A stretch of DNA of 64,000 nt, from assembly GCF_014205795.1 (NCBI RefSeq), contig NZ_JACHCN010000019.1:1-64000 (forward strand). The letters run 5' to 3'. The notes beneath the pieces were generated by a model. The model saw only the letters and a list, made by a program, of their open reading frames with translations. It ran no database searches and was not told the DNA's origin. Below, piece after piece: positions 52,491 to 61,756 of this stretch (position 1 is the first letter of the stretch; the number at the start of each line of letters is the position of its first letter). Both the position numbers and the translations under genes were made by a program. This stretch comes from Rhodanobacter sp. MP7CTX1. GTDB taxonomy: Bacteria > Pseudomonadota > Gammaproteobacteria > Xanthomonadales > Rhodanobacteraceae.

Positions 52491-54998
52491 TCAGGCGCGT
52501 GGTTTTGCGCGATGAGTCGGCGTTGCGGTCCACGGGTCGTCCGGCCATGGGTGGCGCGGATAGCGGCCTTTGAGTTCTTTCTTCACTTCCGGATACGTGC
52601 GTTCCCAGAAGCCCTTGAGATCCTGCGTCACCTGGATCGGCCGACCTGCCGGCGACAACAGATGCAAGGTCACCGGGATGCGGCCACCACCCACTCGCGG
52701 CGTGTCGATCAGACCGAACAACTCCTGCAACTTCACTGCCAGCACGGGTGGTCCATCGGGCGTGTATTCCAGTCGACGGTTCTGCCCACTGGGCACGGTA
52801 AGACTGTCCGGCGCTTGCGCGTCCAGTAGCCGGCGCTGTTCGTAATCGAATAGCCCGCCGAGCGCCTGCGACAGTTCCTCCGCGCTCAGCGCGTCGAGCC
52901 GACGCTTGCCGTTCAAATACGGTGCAAGCCATTCGTCGAGCGTGGCAAGCAGTTGCGTGTCCGAGACGTCGGGCAGTGCCTGCTCCGGCATCCACTCGCG
53001 CAATGCCTGCATGCGTGCGCGCAGGCGTCGTGCTTGCTCGCTCCACGGCAATGCATCGATACCCTTCGCGCGCACCGCGGCGAGTAACGCCGGCAGCGCG
53101 TCCTCGGCTTTGACTGGCACGCTACGCCGCTCCAGCACGATCGCCCCAAAACGCTGTTCGTCGAATGCCTCCACTGCATTGCGATCATCGTTCCAGCGCA
53201 GCGTGCGCTCTCGCATGAACTGTTGCGGGTAGTCGCGTTCCAGCACACGAAAATCCACGGGCGCAGCAGCAAGGATCAGGCTGTCGCGGGCTTCGAAGCG
53301 CACGTCCAGCGCAACCAGCCACGGCTCGCCCAGCAGCGCGGTGTTCTCGTGCAGGCGTGCACCGCGACCGTTCGCCAACGTGTAGCGCAGCGGCTGGTTG
53401 TCATCGCGACGCGCGATGCGATCGGGAAATGCATGCAGCAGCAGGTCACCCACCGCGTGGCTATCCGGCACGCCACTCGCGGCGCTACGGACGTCCAGAC
53501 GCCGGCGCCAACCCTTGCTCGCCTGTTCGACCGCTGCCAGCGCACCGGCGTCCGCTCCACCGCGTGCACCGCTGCTGTAACGATCGCGCCAGGCATGCAG
53601 GGCGCTCACGCGTGCGCGGAAATCATCGCTGCGTGCCTGCTCGCCGCGCAGCGGCGAACGTGCTTCCATCAGTGCCAGCAAATCGGCGATCAAGGCACGC
53701 AGCTCGGGTGGCGCGCGCAACGCGGCCGCGCCGAGGCGCGGCGTTGCGCCGAGTTCCAGCATTCGGCGGCCCAACGTCGTGATGCGCTGGCTGCTGTCGA
53801 GCGCGCCGAGGCTGCCCAGCAATTCACGCGCCTGCGCCAGCGCACCCGACGGCGGAGGATCCAGCCAAGGCAGTTGCGCACTTCCCCAGGCCGCCAGTTC
53901 GAGCGCAAGGCCGGACAGCTCCGCCTGGGTGATCTCGGCCGTGCGCGCGGGATCGAGCCGCTTGCTCTGCGGCCACAATCGGTATGCCGTGCCCTCCGCC
54001 ACGCGGCCGGCACGACCGGCACGCTGATCGGCCGAAGCCTGCGAGATGTTGACGGTCTCCAGTCGGGTGAAGCCAGAGTTTGGATCGAAACGCGGTTCGC
54101 GCGCGAGGCCGCTATCGATCACCGCGCGAATGCCCGGCAGGGTGACGCTGGATTCAGCCACGTTGGTGGCCAGCACGATGCGCCGTGTGCCCGATTCGGC
54201 TGGGCTCAGCGCAAGTTGCTGGTCGGCCAGCGACAGCTCGCCGTGCAACGCAACTACTTCGACGTCATCTCGATCGAGACTCTGCATGAGCACCGCTTGA
54301 GCCCGCGCAATCTCGCGCCGCCCCGGCAGGAAAGCGAGCACATCGCCATCGCTGTCTTCCAATGCCTGTCGTGCCACGCGCGCGAGCTGATGCTCGACGC
54401 TCTCCTGCGCACGCGCCGGCGGATAGTCGATGTGCACCGGATAGCTGCGACCAGGGCTGGAGATGCGCGGTGCATCCAGCCATTGCGCGATGCGCTCGCC
54501 ATCCAGCGTCGCCGACATCACCAGCAGCCGCAGTTCGGGCCGCAGCGTGGCCTGTACATCCAGCGCCAGTGCAGCACCGAGGTCGCCGGCCAGATGGCGT
54601 TCGTGGAATTCGTCGAACAGGATCGCGCCGATACCGCTCAGTTCCGGATCATCCTGGATCAGCCGCGTGAGAATGCCCTCGGTGACTACCTCGACACGCG
54701 TCGCCGCACTCACCTTCGACTCGAAGCGGATGCGGTAGCCGACGGTGCGGCCGATCTCTTCGCCAAGCTGTTGCGCCATGAACTGTGCCGCCGCGCGCGC
54801 CGCGATGCGCCGCGGTTCCAGCATCAGGATTTTCTGTCCCGCCAGCCACGGCGCATCGAGCAACGCGAGCGGCACCTGCGTTGTCTTGCCCGCGCCAGGC
54901 GGTGCCTCGAGCACCAGTCGCGGCGTAGCGGCAAGCGAGGCGACGATCTGCGGCAGTAGCGGGGTGATTGGAAACGCGTGGGTAAGAACGTTGGTCAT
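52491..54998 (-). CDS. hrpB: ATP-dependent helicase HrpB
   Basis: HrpB is a DEAH-type superfamily 2 RNA helicase of 835 residues, normal for the family. Motifs: EAPPGAGKTTQVPLALL (I, near residue 32), EPRRIAARAAA (Ia), VVTEGILTRL (Ib), DEFHER (II), MSATLDG (III), ATNVAESSVTLPGI (V) and QRAGRAGRV (VI). The C-terminal HrpB-specific domain ends GFWERTYPEVKKELKGRYPRHPW, the family signature. No Shine-Dalgarno is evident; TAAGAT lies 8 nt before the ATG. The physiological role of HrpB is not settled in most bacteria. Confidence 0.95.
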   Translation of the reverse strand: MTNVLTHAFPITPLLPQIVASLAATPRLVLEAPPGAGKTTQVPLALLDAPWLAGQKILMLEPRRIAARAAAQFMAQQLGEEIGRTVGYRIRFESKVSAATRVEVVTEGILTRLIQDDPELSGIGAILFDEFHERHLAGDLGAALALDVQATLRPELRLLVMSATLDGERIAQWLDAPRISSPGRSYPVHIDYPPARAQESVEHQLARVARQALEDSDGDVLAFLPGRREIARAQAVLMQSLDRDDVEVVALHGELSLADQQLALSPAESGTRRIVLATNVAESSVTLPGIRAVIDSGLAREPRFDPNSGFTRLETVNISQASADQRAGRAGRVAEGTAYRLWPQSKRLDPARTAEITQAELSGLALELAAWGSAQLPWLDPPPSGALAQARELLGSLGALDSSQRITTLGRRMLELGATPRLGAAALRAPPELRALIADLLALMEARSPLRGEQARSDDFRARVSALHAWRDRYSSGARGGADAGALAAVEQASKGWRRRLDVRSAASGVPDSHAVGDLLLHAFPDRIARRDDNQPLRYTLANGRGARLHENTALLGEPWLVALDVRFEARDSLILAAAPVDFRVLERDYPQQFMRERTLRWNDDRNAVEAFDEQRFGAIVLERRSVPVKAEDALPALLAAVRAKGIDALPWSEQARRLRARMQALREWMPEQALPDVSDTQLLATLDEWLAPYLNGKRRLDALSAEELSQALGGLFDYEQRRLLDAQAPDSLTVPSGQNRRLEYTPDGPPVLAVKLQELFGLIDTPRVGGGRIPVTLHLLSPAGRPIQVTQDLKGFWERTYPEVKKELKGRYPRHPWPDDPWTATPTHRAKPRA

Positions 54999-55112
54999 GC
55001 ACGCACATCTTAGCGACAGCGCTGGATTCCATCACGGCCGCGAACGCAAAACGACCGGCGCATGCCCAAGGCGAAGCAGCGAGCTGCTGTCGCCCTGGTC
55101 GAGAGCCGCAGC

Positions 55113-57566
55113 TCAGTGCTTGATCGGTGTCGTTGTCACGCCTGAAGTGGTGACGGGAGCCGTCGTCGTCGTGGTAGTCGTTGTCGTAGTCGTCGTATTC
55201 GCATTCGAGGCCGTCTTGCGCAACGGTGCCAGGGATTCGAAGTCGTGTTGGTAGTCGTCAGTGATCTGCTTGGCTTCTTCGCTGTTGGTAATGACCTTGG
55301 GCGTAATAAGCACGATCAGTTCGGTGCGCGTGCGGCTGTGGTTCGTGGTGCCGAACAACCGTCCCAGCCACGGAATGCGATTGAGACCGGGAATACCAGT
55401 ATCACTGACAACGTTTTGCTCCTGGATCAAACCACCGAGCAAGACCGTCTGACCACTCTGCACCGCGATTTGCGTCCCCACTTCACGCTGGGAAATGGTC
55501 GGATTCGGTTGCGTGGCGGAAACTGCGCCAGCTGAACTGACCTGCTGGTCGATATTCAAATACACCAGGCCACCCGGATTCACGCGCGGCTGCACATTGA
55601 GGATCACACCCGTAGGGATATACGTCACCTGGTTCAAGGTGGTCGAGGTACCCGTGGTGGGCAGCAAGCTGGTCTGGTTGATCGGCACCTGATCGCCGAC
55701 CTGGATATGCGCCACCTGATTGTTGAGCACGACCAGCGAAGGTGCCGACAGGGTTTTGGTATTGCTGTCGGTCTCCAGCGCGCTTACCGCGACCTGGAAC
55801 TTGCCGCTGCTGCTCAGGAACGAGTAGAAGAACGGCTGACCGCCAAACTGGTTGCCACCCGAACCCAGGGCAATCTGACGATGGGCACCGGGATAGTTGC
55901 TGGTCGCGATTCCCGAGGAGTTCGGCGTACTGGCGGCAAGACCTTGCAGATACCATTGCACGCCAAACTGCAGGTCTCCGACTAGGGCGACTTCCAGAAT
56001 TCGCGTTTCGATCTGGACCTGCAGTGGCACGTTGTCCAGCCGCTGGATCGCCGACTGGATTTCGGTCCACTGCGACGGGCGCGCCCGTATCAGCAGTTGG
56101 TTGTTGCTGTCGACCGAACTGATGCGCACGCTACCGTCCTGCGAGCTGTAGGACTGGCCGCTGCTGGCATTGCTGGTATTGCCGCCGCCGAACGCGCCGC
56201 TCGCGCCACCACCCTGGCCAGTGCCGCCCACGCCGCCCACGCCGCCCACGCTACCTGTGCTGCCAAAGCCGCCCGTGCTGCCGCCGATGGAAGAAAGACC
56301 ACTCCCGCCGACACCACTGGCGCCCGCTCCGATGCCCGAGCTGCTGCCACCGAAACCGCTACCGGTCGAGCTGCCGAAACTGCCCGCCGTGCTACCCATG
56401 CCGCTGCCCGACCCATTGGCATTGCTGCCGCTGCCGAGTGTGCTCGAGCCCAGCCCCGGGGCAACCTGGCCGCCGTTGTCGCCGCCGCTGCCGGCGCCGT
56501 TGGTGTAGATCTGCGCCAGATACTTCGCCAGTTCCGATGCCTTGATATTGCGCACGTCGTAGACGAACAGCTGCGGGTCGTTGCCACCGCCAAGATCGAT
56601 CTTGCCGATCCAGCTGCCTACTTCATCCAGATAGGCAGGCTGAGTGCTGATTACCACCAAAGCATTGGTGCGCTTGATCGGGAGGAAACGCAGCATGCCG
56701 GCCAGCGGTGTGTCGCCCTTCGGGCCGAACATCTGGTCAAGTTGTGGCATCACTTCGTCAACGTCAGCATGCTGCAGCGTGAATACGCCCACCGACATGC
56801 CGCGCAGCCAGTCCACATCGAACGTATGCACAGTGCGCTGATAGTTATCCAGCTCATCGGGCGTGCCGGACATCACCAGCAAGTTGCGCTCCGGATCGGC
56901 CAGCAGCACGGCGTCCGGTCGCGCGAACGGCTTGATCAACTTCTGCATTTCGCCAGCGGAGATGTAGCGCAACGGGAACAACCGTGCCTGCATGCCGCCC
57001 TGCGGTGCCGCACCACCGAGGCTGGGCACCAGGTTGCCGGCCACGGCATCCTTGTCCGGCAGCACCACATAACCGCCACCGCGCTTGACGAGCGCGTTAT
57101 GTGTCCATGACAACAGCGTTTCCAGGATCGGCAACGCCTGACTACTGTCCACCGGCTCGGAAGTGGAGAACGAAATATTGCCCTGCACGCCAGGCACGAT
57201 GGTGTAGTTCTGCTTGAGCAGGTCGCCGAGGATCGCCTTGACCACCGCCTGCACCGGTTGATTCTCGAAATTAAACGTCACCGCACCGTTGCCGGTTGCC
57301 GCCGGACGTGGCGTACCCAACGCGCTGGGCCGAATGAATTCACCGCTGCCCTGGCTGATCTTCGGCATGACCGCCGCTTCGCTGCCGCTGTTGATCTCGG
57401 TATTCAGCGGCAACGGTGCGGGTACCGGCTTCTGCGTACCAGCCATCGCCTCGCGCTGCAGCGCACCGTCATCATGCATCTGGGGGACCGTGTTGCAGCC
57501 TGCGATGCACACGATCGCGGCGAGCGTACTGGTGCGCAAGAGCTGGTGGGTGAGTTTGGAAAACAT
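55113..57566 (-). CDS. gspD: Type II secretion secretin GspD (XpsD-like)
   Basis: The secretin forms the outer-membrane pore of the type II secretion system. The signal ends in lipobox IAGC, making Cys24 the lipidated residue, as in Xanthomonas XpsD. N0-N3 domains span residues ~95-500, interrupted by a ~118-residue Gly/Ser-rich insert (357-475). The secretin core follows, with LQVQIETRILEVAL, VGDQVPINQTSLLP and VLLGGLIQEQNV. The C terminus has 12 consecutive Thr, then APVTT, instead of a typical S-domain. It is the last gene of the operon, 3 nt after the gspN-like gene; AAGGAG lies 11 nt before the ATG. Confidence 0.95.
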   Translation of the reverse strand: MFSKLTHQLLRTSTLAAIVCIAGCNTVPQMHDDGALQREAMAGTQKPVPAPLPLNTEINSGSEAAVMPKISQGSGEFIRPSALGTPRPAATGNGAVTFNFENQPVQAVVKAILGDLLKQNYTIVPGVQGNISFSTSEPVDSSQALPILETLLSWTHNALVKRGGGYVVLPDKDAVAGNLVPSLGGAAPQGGMQARLFPLRYISAGEMQKLIKPFARPDAVLLADPERNLLVMSGTPDELDNYQRTVHTFDVDWLRGMSVGVFTLQHADVDEVMPQLDQMFGPKGDTPLAGMLRFLPIKRTNALVVISTQPAYLDEVGSWIGKIDLGGGNDPQLFVYDVRNIKASELAKYLAQIYTNGAGSGGDNGGQVAPGLGSSTLGSGSNANGSGSGMGSTAGSFGSSTGSGFGGSSSGIGAGASGVGGSGLSSIGGSTGGFGSTGSVGGVGGVGGTGQGGGASGAFGGGNTSNASSGQSYSSQDGSVRISSVDSNNQLLIRARPSQWTEIQSAIQRLDNVPLQVQIETRILEVALVGDLQFGVQWYLQGLAASTPNSSGIATSNYPGAHRQIALGSGGNQFGGQPFFYSFLSSSGKFQVAVSALETDSNTKTLSAPSLVVLNNQVAHIQVGDQVPINQTSLLPTTGTSTTLNQVTYIPTGVILNVQPRVNPGGLVYLNIDQQVSSAGAVSATQPNPTISQREVGTQIAVQSGQTVLLGGLIQEQNVVSDTGIPGLNRIPWLGRLFGTTNHSRTRTELIVLITPKVITNSEEAKQITDDYQHDFESLAPLRKTASNANTTTTTTTTTTTTAPVTTSGVTTTPIKH
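55161..55196 (-). repeat. Poly-threonine codon tract in gspD
   Basis: Twelve consecutive ACN codons (ACG, ACA, ACC, ACT mixed) encode 12 Thr near the GspD C terminus. Mixed codons make slippage less likely than in a pure repeat. Confidence 0.9.
56142..56498 (-). repeat. Gly/Ser-rich low-complexity segment in gspD
   Basis: This segment encodes about residues 357-475, almost entirely Gly, Ser, Ala, Thr and Asn (GSGS, GGVGGVGGTG). The DNA has imperfect GCC/GCT-rich repeats such as CCCACGCCGCCCACGCCGCC (plus strand near 56227). Confidence 0.85.
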
Positions 57567-57569
57567 GGA

Positions 57570-58262
57570 TCAATGTGCTCCTTCGTGAGTCGCAGCGGCC
57601 TGTGCGGCTCGACGCTTCTGGATGTTTTCTCTGAGCCGTTCGATCGGCGACTCGGGTATACGACCGGTCGGCGGCTGCAGTATGGGACTAGCCGGTTGCC
57701 CCACGGGCATCACGTGCATCATGGCGTCAGCCGGTGGATTGCGGTTTCCGCCATCCGGCGCCGCGGCGTCTTTCGGCATATCAATAGGGGCGCCGGATGG
57801 CAACTTCAGTTCGGTACGACCAGAGGACGAGTCAAACAGCGCCGAGCGCTGACGGACTTCCACCAGGGTCACGCTGCCATCGGGCAGGGACTCGCCTTCG
57901 TGCAGGCGCACCTGCCGGTCGCCGTTCTTGTCGTGCAACAAGGCCATGTGCAAGCCGGGGGTCAGAATGATGCCGGTCAGATCGAAGTCTCCCAGGCTGC
58001 TGCCGCCGTTCGCAATCCGGGCTATCGGCTTGCGATCGGGACTGAACAGCGGCTTTTGCCAGACCAGCGCGAACTGTTGCAGCGGCACGGGTCGCGGCAA
58101 CTCGGAAGGACTGCTGGCGGCCGGCAGCGAGGCGGGCTGCCGAGGTGCAGTCCAGTGCACCTTTCGGCCGATACCGGCAAGCAACAGCAACAACAGCGCG
58201 CCCAGCAGCACGGCGACCACCGCGAGTATCGGGGTTAACTGACGCTGGTTGGCGGCGTTCAT
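57570..58262 (-). CDS. xpsN: Type II secretion GspC-like/XpsN-type protein
   Basis: This 230-residue protein has one N-terminal membrane segment (residues ~9-30). A periplasmic homology-region-like domain follows (~60-160: LWQKPLFSPDRKPIARI, FDLTGIILTPGLHMALLHDK, VRLHEGESLPDGSVTLVEV), then a Pro/Asn-rich stretch and a charged C terminus. Position between gspM and gspD matches xpsN, the GspC-equivalent that links the inner-membrane platform to the secretin in Xanthomonas. No PDZ domain is seen. The ATG overlaps the gspM stop (ATGA); the frame is open further upstream but without family support. Confidence 0.82.
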   Translation of the reverse strand: MNAANQRQLTPILAVVAVLLGALLLLLLAGIGRKVHWTAPRQPASLPAASSPSELPRPVPLQQFALVWQKPLFSPDRKPIARIANGGSSLGDFDLTGIILTPGLHMALLHDKNGDRQVRLHEGESLPDGSVTLVEVRQRSALFDSSSGRTELKLPSGAPIDMPKDAAAPDGGNRNPPADAMMHVMPVGQPASPILQPPTGRIPESPIERLRENIQKRRAAQAAATHEGAH

Positions 58263-58915
58263 TGCGCAGCTCCCGCTTCCATGGGAACTACTCCAACGGC
58301 AGGTGCGGCGGGCGACGCGGCATGCGGCGGACGCACATAACCTGAGAGTGTGAACTGAACCTCCAGCGGTGCCACGTTGCTCTGTTGTGCCGCCACCGGA
58401 TTGCGGTAGATGCTGAGGTCGTCGATAAACAGATAGGGCGTGCCCTGTTCCAGTGCCTGCAATACCGTCGCCAACGGCTCGATGTCGCAGCTCAGGCTGA
58501 TGCTCACTGCCGCCTTGTGATACGGCTCGCCGGCCGTCGCCGGCGGATTCGGCATCGGCATCTTCTGGCTGACCACGCAACTGCCTCCGTGGGTACTGGT
58601 GCCGACCACGTCGACCACGCGCTGCATCAGATCGGCCGCGGCAGTGTTCGGATCGTCCTCGGCGAGAAATGCGCTGCTGGCCGCCTGTCCGGCGCCGAGT
58701 GCAGCGATGCGCTGCTGCAGCGCTGGCTTTTCGGCAATTGCGGCAGCATAGCGACTATGCGTGTCGCGCAGATCGACCATCTCGCTGCGAATCTGCTGCA
58801 ACGGCGCCACGAACCACCAATGCAGCAAGAGGAAGTAGCCAAGCACCAGCACCAACAGCAACAACGCGATGGCGGCGATACGGCTGTCGCGCGAATTGAG
58901 TCGGACCATTTTCAT
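58259..58915 (-). CDS. gspM: Type II secretion inner-membrane protein GspM
   Basis: This bitopic platform protein has 218 residues. A short cytoplasmic N terminus, one membrane helix (residues ~13-32, IAAIALLLLVLVLGYFLLLH) and a periplasmic coiled segment (35-75) lead to a ferredoxin-like domain (~110-200). Divergent from E. coli GspM but of the Xanthomonas XpsM type. Its start overlaps gspL (ATGA) and its stop overlaps the gspN-like gene, so the block is translationally coupled. Confidence 0.85.
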   Translation of the reverse strand: MKMVRLNSRDSRIAAIALLLLVLVLGYFLLLHWWFVAPLQQIRSEMVDLRDTHSRYAAAIAEKPALQQRIAALGAGQAASSAFLAEDDPNTAAADLMQRVVDVVGTSTHGGSCVVSQKMPMPNPPATAGEPYHKAAVSISLSCDIEPLATVLQALEQGTPYLFIDDLSIYRNPVAAQQSNVAPLEVQFTLSGYVRPPHAASPAAPAVGVVPMEAGAAQ

Positions 58916-60084
58916 GGCGCACCCCCGCCGGTCGCCGGCGTAGCAACAGCGGAGCGGGGCTTGCCTGTCGAGGGTTGGTGCACTTGCGCCGTAAGGTAGA
59001 AGCGCTCCTTGCCGGAGGTTGGATCAGGCTGGATGCTGCCCTGGAAGCTGGCATTGGTGATCAATGTCGAGTCCTTCAGCGCGTCGAGCAATTTGGCCGC
59101 CTGTTTGCTCTGGCCTTGAATGCCGATCTGGCCGGTGTTGTCCACGCTGAAACGCTCCAGCCACGCGCTGTCCGGCAATCGCTCGGTCGCGTCCTGCAGC
59201 AGGCTGAGCATGCTGACGGTGTTTTTCTTGCGCTGGGCCAGAAAGCCCGCGGCGCCGGCGTTGTCCTGCAATTGCTGGCGCAGCGTCGCGACCTGCTGCG
59301 CTTCGCCACGCATGTTCTCGACCTGATCCCGCATCTGCGTCAGTACCGCCTGCCGGTTATGCAGCCACTGTCCCAGCAGCAGTACCAGTAGCAATACGCA
59401 GCCCGCCGCCAACGCCAGATTCAGTCGCAGCCGCGGTCGCAAGCGGCGCGGCGTCTGCTCCACGGGCAGCAGATTCATCCCGAGGCGATCGTCGCCAAGC
59501 GCCAGATCCACCGCGTCAATCGAAATGCCCAGCGCGTGCAGGTGAGCCAGCATCGGATCAAGCGTGCCGCGTGTGACCACCGCCAGTTCTGCGTTGAGAC
59601 GCCCGGCGGCAGCCGGCGACGGCAGTTCGCGGGCGGCAAAGTACACTTGCGCGAGGCTGAACGGCGTCTGCCGATCCATCTCGAACGCCATTACCTGCTG
59701 CAGGTTGTCACGGGCTGCCAACGGCAGCGTCAGCGTACGCCGCAACACGGCGGCGGCCGGCAGCAACAAAGCCAACCGCAGATCTTCGTGATCCACGCCT
59801 CGTAGCGCGGCGCTCAGCTCGGCCTGCTGGACCAGCGCATCGGCACCATCTTCCCAGCATGCCAGCGGCGAGTGCTGGCCGGCACGACGCAGCATCCATT
59901 GAGTGTCCACCCGTTGTAGCAGGTGCCAGTTCGCGCCGCTGCTGAACCAGGCGCGCCAGCGCAGCGGCAGCAACCCGCGCAACTCGCCGCCCCACCAGCC
60001 GAAAAATCGCGGCAACGGCGAAGCACGCCAGGCATGGCGTACACGCTCCAACAGCGGCCGCAGCGACTGCGTTGCCGTACTCAT
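58912..60084 (-). CDS. gspL: Type II secretion platform protein GspL
   Basis: GspL anchors the GspE ATPase to the inner membrane. The 390-residue protein has a cytoplasmic actin-like/PilM-type half (residues ~1-225: LLLPAAAVLRRTLTLPLAAR, MAFEMDRQTPFSLAQVYFAA), one membrane helix (~230-250) and a PilN-like periplasmic region with coiled coil (~255-375: TERLPDSAWLERFSVDNTGQ). ATGA overlaps on both sides couple it to gspK and gspM. The Pro/Ala-rich C terminus is unremarkable. Confidence 0.9.
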   Translation of the reverse strand: MSTATQSLRPLLERVRHAWRASPLPRFFGWWGGELRGLLPLRWRAWFSSGANWHLLQRVDTQWMLRRAGQHSPLACWEDGADALVQQAELSAALRGVDHEDLRLALLLPAAAVLRRTLTLPLAARDNLQQVMAFEMDRQTPFSLAQVYFAARELPSPAAAGRLNAELAVVTRGTLDPMLAHLHALGISIDAVDLALGDDRLGMNLLPVEQTPRRLRPRLRLNLALAAGCVLLLVLLLGQWLHNRQAVLTQMRDQVENMRGEAQQVATLRQQLQDNAGAAGFLAQRKKNTVSMLSLLQDATERLPDSAWLERFSVDNTGQIGIQGQSKQAAKLLDALKDSTLITNASFQGSIQPDPTSGKERFYLTAQVHQPSTGKPRSAVATPATGGGAP

Positions 60085-60956
60085 TCTGCTTCTCCCTCCT
60101 GCCAGCGCAATACTGCATAAGGTTGCTTGCCAACCTGCCCCGTCTGCATGCGCATCGTTGCACGCAACACCGCGTGCGTTCCGTCGGCTAGCGTGGCCTC
60201 CGACCGGATACTATGCGTTGTTCCGCTGTTGAGAACCATACTGGGATCATTCGCATTCGTCAGCCGCGCGGCCTGGATCGCACTCTGCTGCTGTGGAGTC
60301 ATTCCGGGAATCGCTGCCAATGCCAGCGGCGGTGCGGTGTTCGGGTCCGGAGTCGGGTTGCCGGACCAGATCGTGATATCGGGTGCCACCACCCGATAGA
60401 TCTCCGGCGTCATGCCAAGCACAAGCTGCAATTCCTCGATGCTGGCGAACGGTCCGTAGCGCGGACCATAGTCAAGCCCGGCAGCCACATAGGCGACGCT
60501 GTGAGTACCGACGTTCGCCGGAACGAGGGAAGCACCGCGCCATTCGGCCACCCTGCCGGCCAGTGCCTGCGCTTGCGCCGGCGCCATCCCGGCAGCCTGG
60601 AACAAGCCCTGCAACACCTCCGGCGTGGCGCTGTTGAGGTCGACCTTGCCTCCTTCGCTGATCGCCGAAACCTTGATCGTGGCCTGGTCGAACTGGAAGG
60701 TATAAGTTCGCCCGTCGCCAATCCACCGGTTGGGGATCAGCGGATCCTGCAGTCCGTAGAACGCGCGCATGATGCCAGCCTCGGCCGCGTAGTGTGCCTG
60801 GGTCTGGGCAAACTGGTAGCGCGCCTGCAGCCCTTCGGTACGTGCCAACGCGGCATAGCCACCCAGCAGGATCGCCAGCAGCGTGCAGGCCCACAGCACC
60901 AGCAGCAGGGCCACGCCGCGCTGGCGATTGAACGGTGTCGGTTGCTGCCGCCTCAT
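60081..60956 (-). CDS. gspK: Type II secretion minor pseudopilin GspK
   Basis: GspK caps the pseudopilus tip together with GspI and GspJ. The prepilin leader MRRQQPTPFNRQRG is followed by VALLLVLWACTLLAIL; absence of Glu at +5 is typical for GspK. The large globular domain has KVDLNSATPEVLQGLFQAAG, a helix-hairpin-like segment seen in this family, and FASIEELQLVLGMTPEIYR. 291 residues is normal. ATGA overlaps join it to gspJ and gspL. Confidence 0.93.
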   Translation of the reverse strand: MRRQQPTPFNRQRGVALLLVLWACTLLAILLGGYAALARTEGLQARYQFAQTQAHYAAEAGIMRAFYGLQDPLIPNRWIGDGRTYTFQFDQATIKVSAISEGGKVDLNSATPEVLQGLFQAAGMAPAQAQALAGRVAEWRGASLVPANVGTHSVAYVAAGLDYGPRYGPFASIEELQLVLGMTPEIYRVVAPDITIWSGNPTPDPNTAPPLALAAIPGMTPQQQSAIQAARLTNANDPSMVLNSGTTHSIRSEATLADGTHAVLRATMRMQTGQVGKQPYAVLRWQEGEAE

Positions 60957-61756
60957 CGCCCACCCACTCCGGGCAGGCCCAGCGGCTGCAGACCGGTCTG
61001 TGCGCCGCTGGCTGCCGGATTCACGCGCAGCGGGACTTCGAGCAACGGCCAGTCGTAGTTGCCCGCCGGCTGCAACTCCACGCGCACCAAGAGGGGAAGC
61101 AGGCGCCCGTCCGCCCAGATCGCGGACCAGGGCACGGGGCGTCCCTGAACATCGACGCCGCGATAACTGAAACTGCCGCCGCGAATGTGATCGAGCAACA
61201 CCTGCGGATCACCCAGCGGCTTGGGCGGCTGACCATCCGGCGGCAGCAAGGCGAGGCTCAGCACCAGGCTCGAATCGCCGTGGCCGTCATCGACCAGCTT
61301 CAGGCTCTGCAATTGCGGCCCGAGTTTGCCGAGATAGCCAGGCAACGGCGCCACATAGCGCAGCTCATGTTCGTCGCCTTCAAAATAGACATTCTCGCCG
61401 CGTTCGTTGTGGCTGATCGGCTGGGCCATGCTTTGCGCCAGTTCACGTTGCAGAAACTGCTGGGCCGAACGGATCTGGTCGATCCGCGCGACCGCCGCCG
61501 TGCCCGAGCGCACGCTGTGGGTGGCCGTGCGCAGGCCCGAGTACACCCCCACCAGCAGCAGCGCCAGCAGCACCAGCGAGGCGAGCACTTCCAGCAGGGT
61601 GAAACCGGCCGCACGGTTCATACCCACGCGCTTTATCGCCGGAGGTTTCATGACCGCAGGTTTCATGATTGCGGGCTTCATGACAGCACGCCTCATGACA
61701 GCACGTTTCATGGCGATGCACGTGACAACAGCCCGGTTGATGACGGCCGATTTCAT
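60953..61756 (-). CDS. gspJ: Type II secretion minor pseudopilin GspJ with expanded leader
   Basis: GspJ is a minor pseudopilin of the tip complex. The processing site is MNRAAG|FTLLEVLAS. The ATG at 61756 overlaps the gspI stop (ATGA) like every junction from gspI to gspN, giving a 50-residue leader before the cleavage site. That leader contains five near-identical pentapeptides (MKRAV MRRAV MKPAI MKPAV MKPPAI), each starting with Met. A shorter start at 61621 (MNRAAGFT) would give a normal leader but has only a weak GTGGG upstream. The globular domain is normal, with FYL-type insertions absent. Which ATG is used decides leader length. Confidence 0.88.
   Translation of the reverse strand: MKSAVINRAVVTCIAMKRAVMRRAVMKPAIMKPAVMKPPAIKRVGMNRAAGFTLLEVLASLVLLALLLVGVYSGLRTATHSVRSGTAAVARIDQIRSAQQFLQRELAQSMAQPISHNERGENVYFEGDEHELRYVAPLPGYLGKLGPQLQSLKLVDDGHGDSSLVLSLALLPPDGQPPKPLGDPQVLLDHIRGGSFSYRGVDVQGRPVPWSAIWADGRLLPLLVRVELQPAGNYDWPLLEVPLRVNPAASGAQTGLQPLGLPGVGGR
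61634..61711 (-). repeat. 15-nt tandem repeat in the gspJ leader
   Basis: Five degenerate units of the form ATG AAR CSY GCN RTC, the last with one extra codon. All units are in frame and each supplies an ATG. Confidence 0.85.

Noticed and set aside
53223..54959. 578-codon plus-strand ORF opposite hrpB
   Set aside because: It is antisense to intact HrpB motifs, with His/Arg/Gln-rich composition typical of shadow frames.
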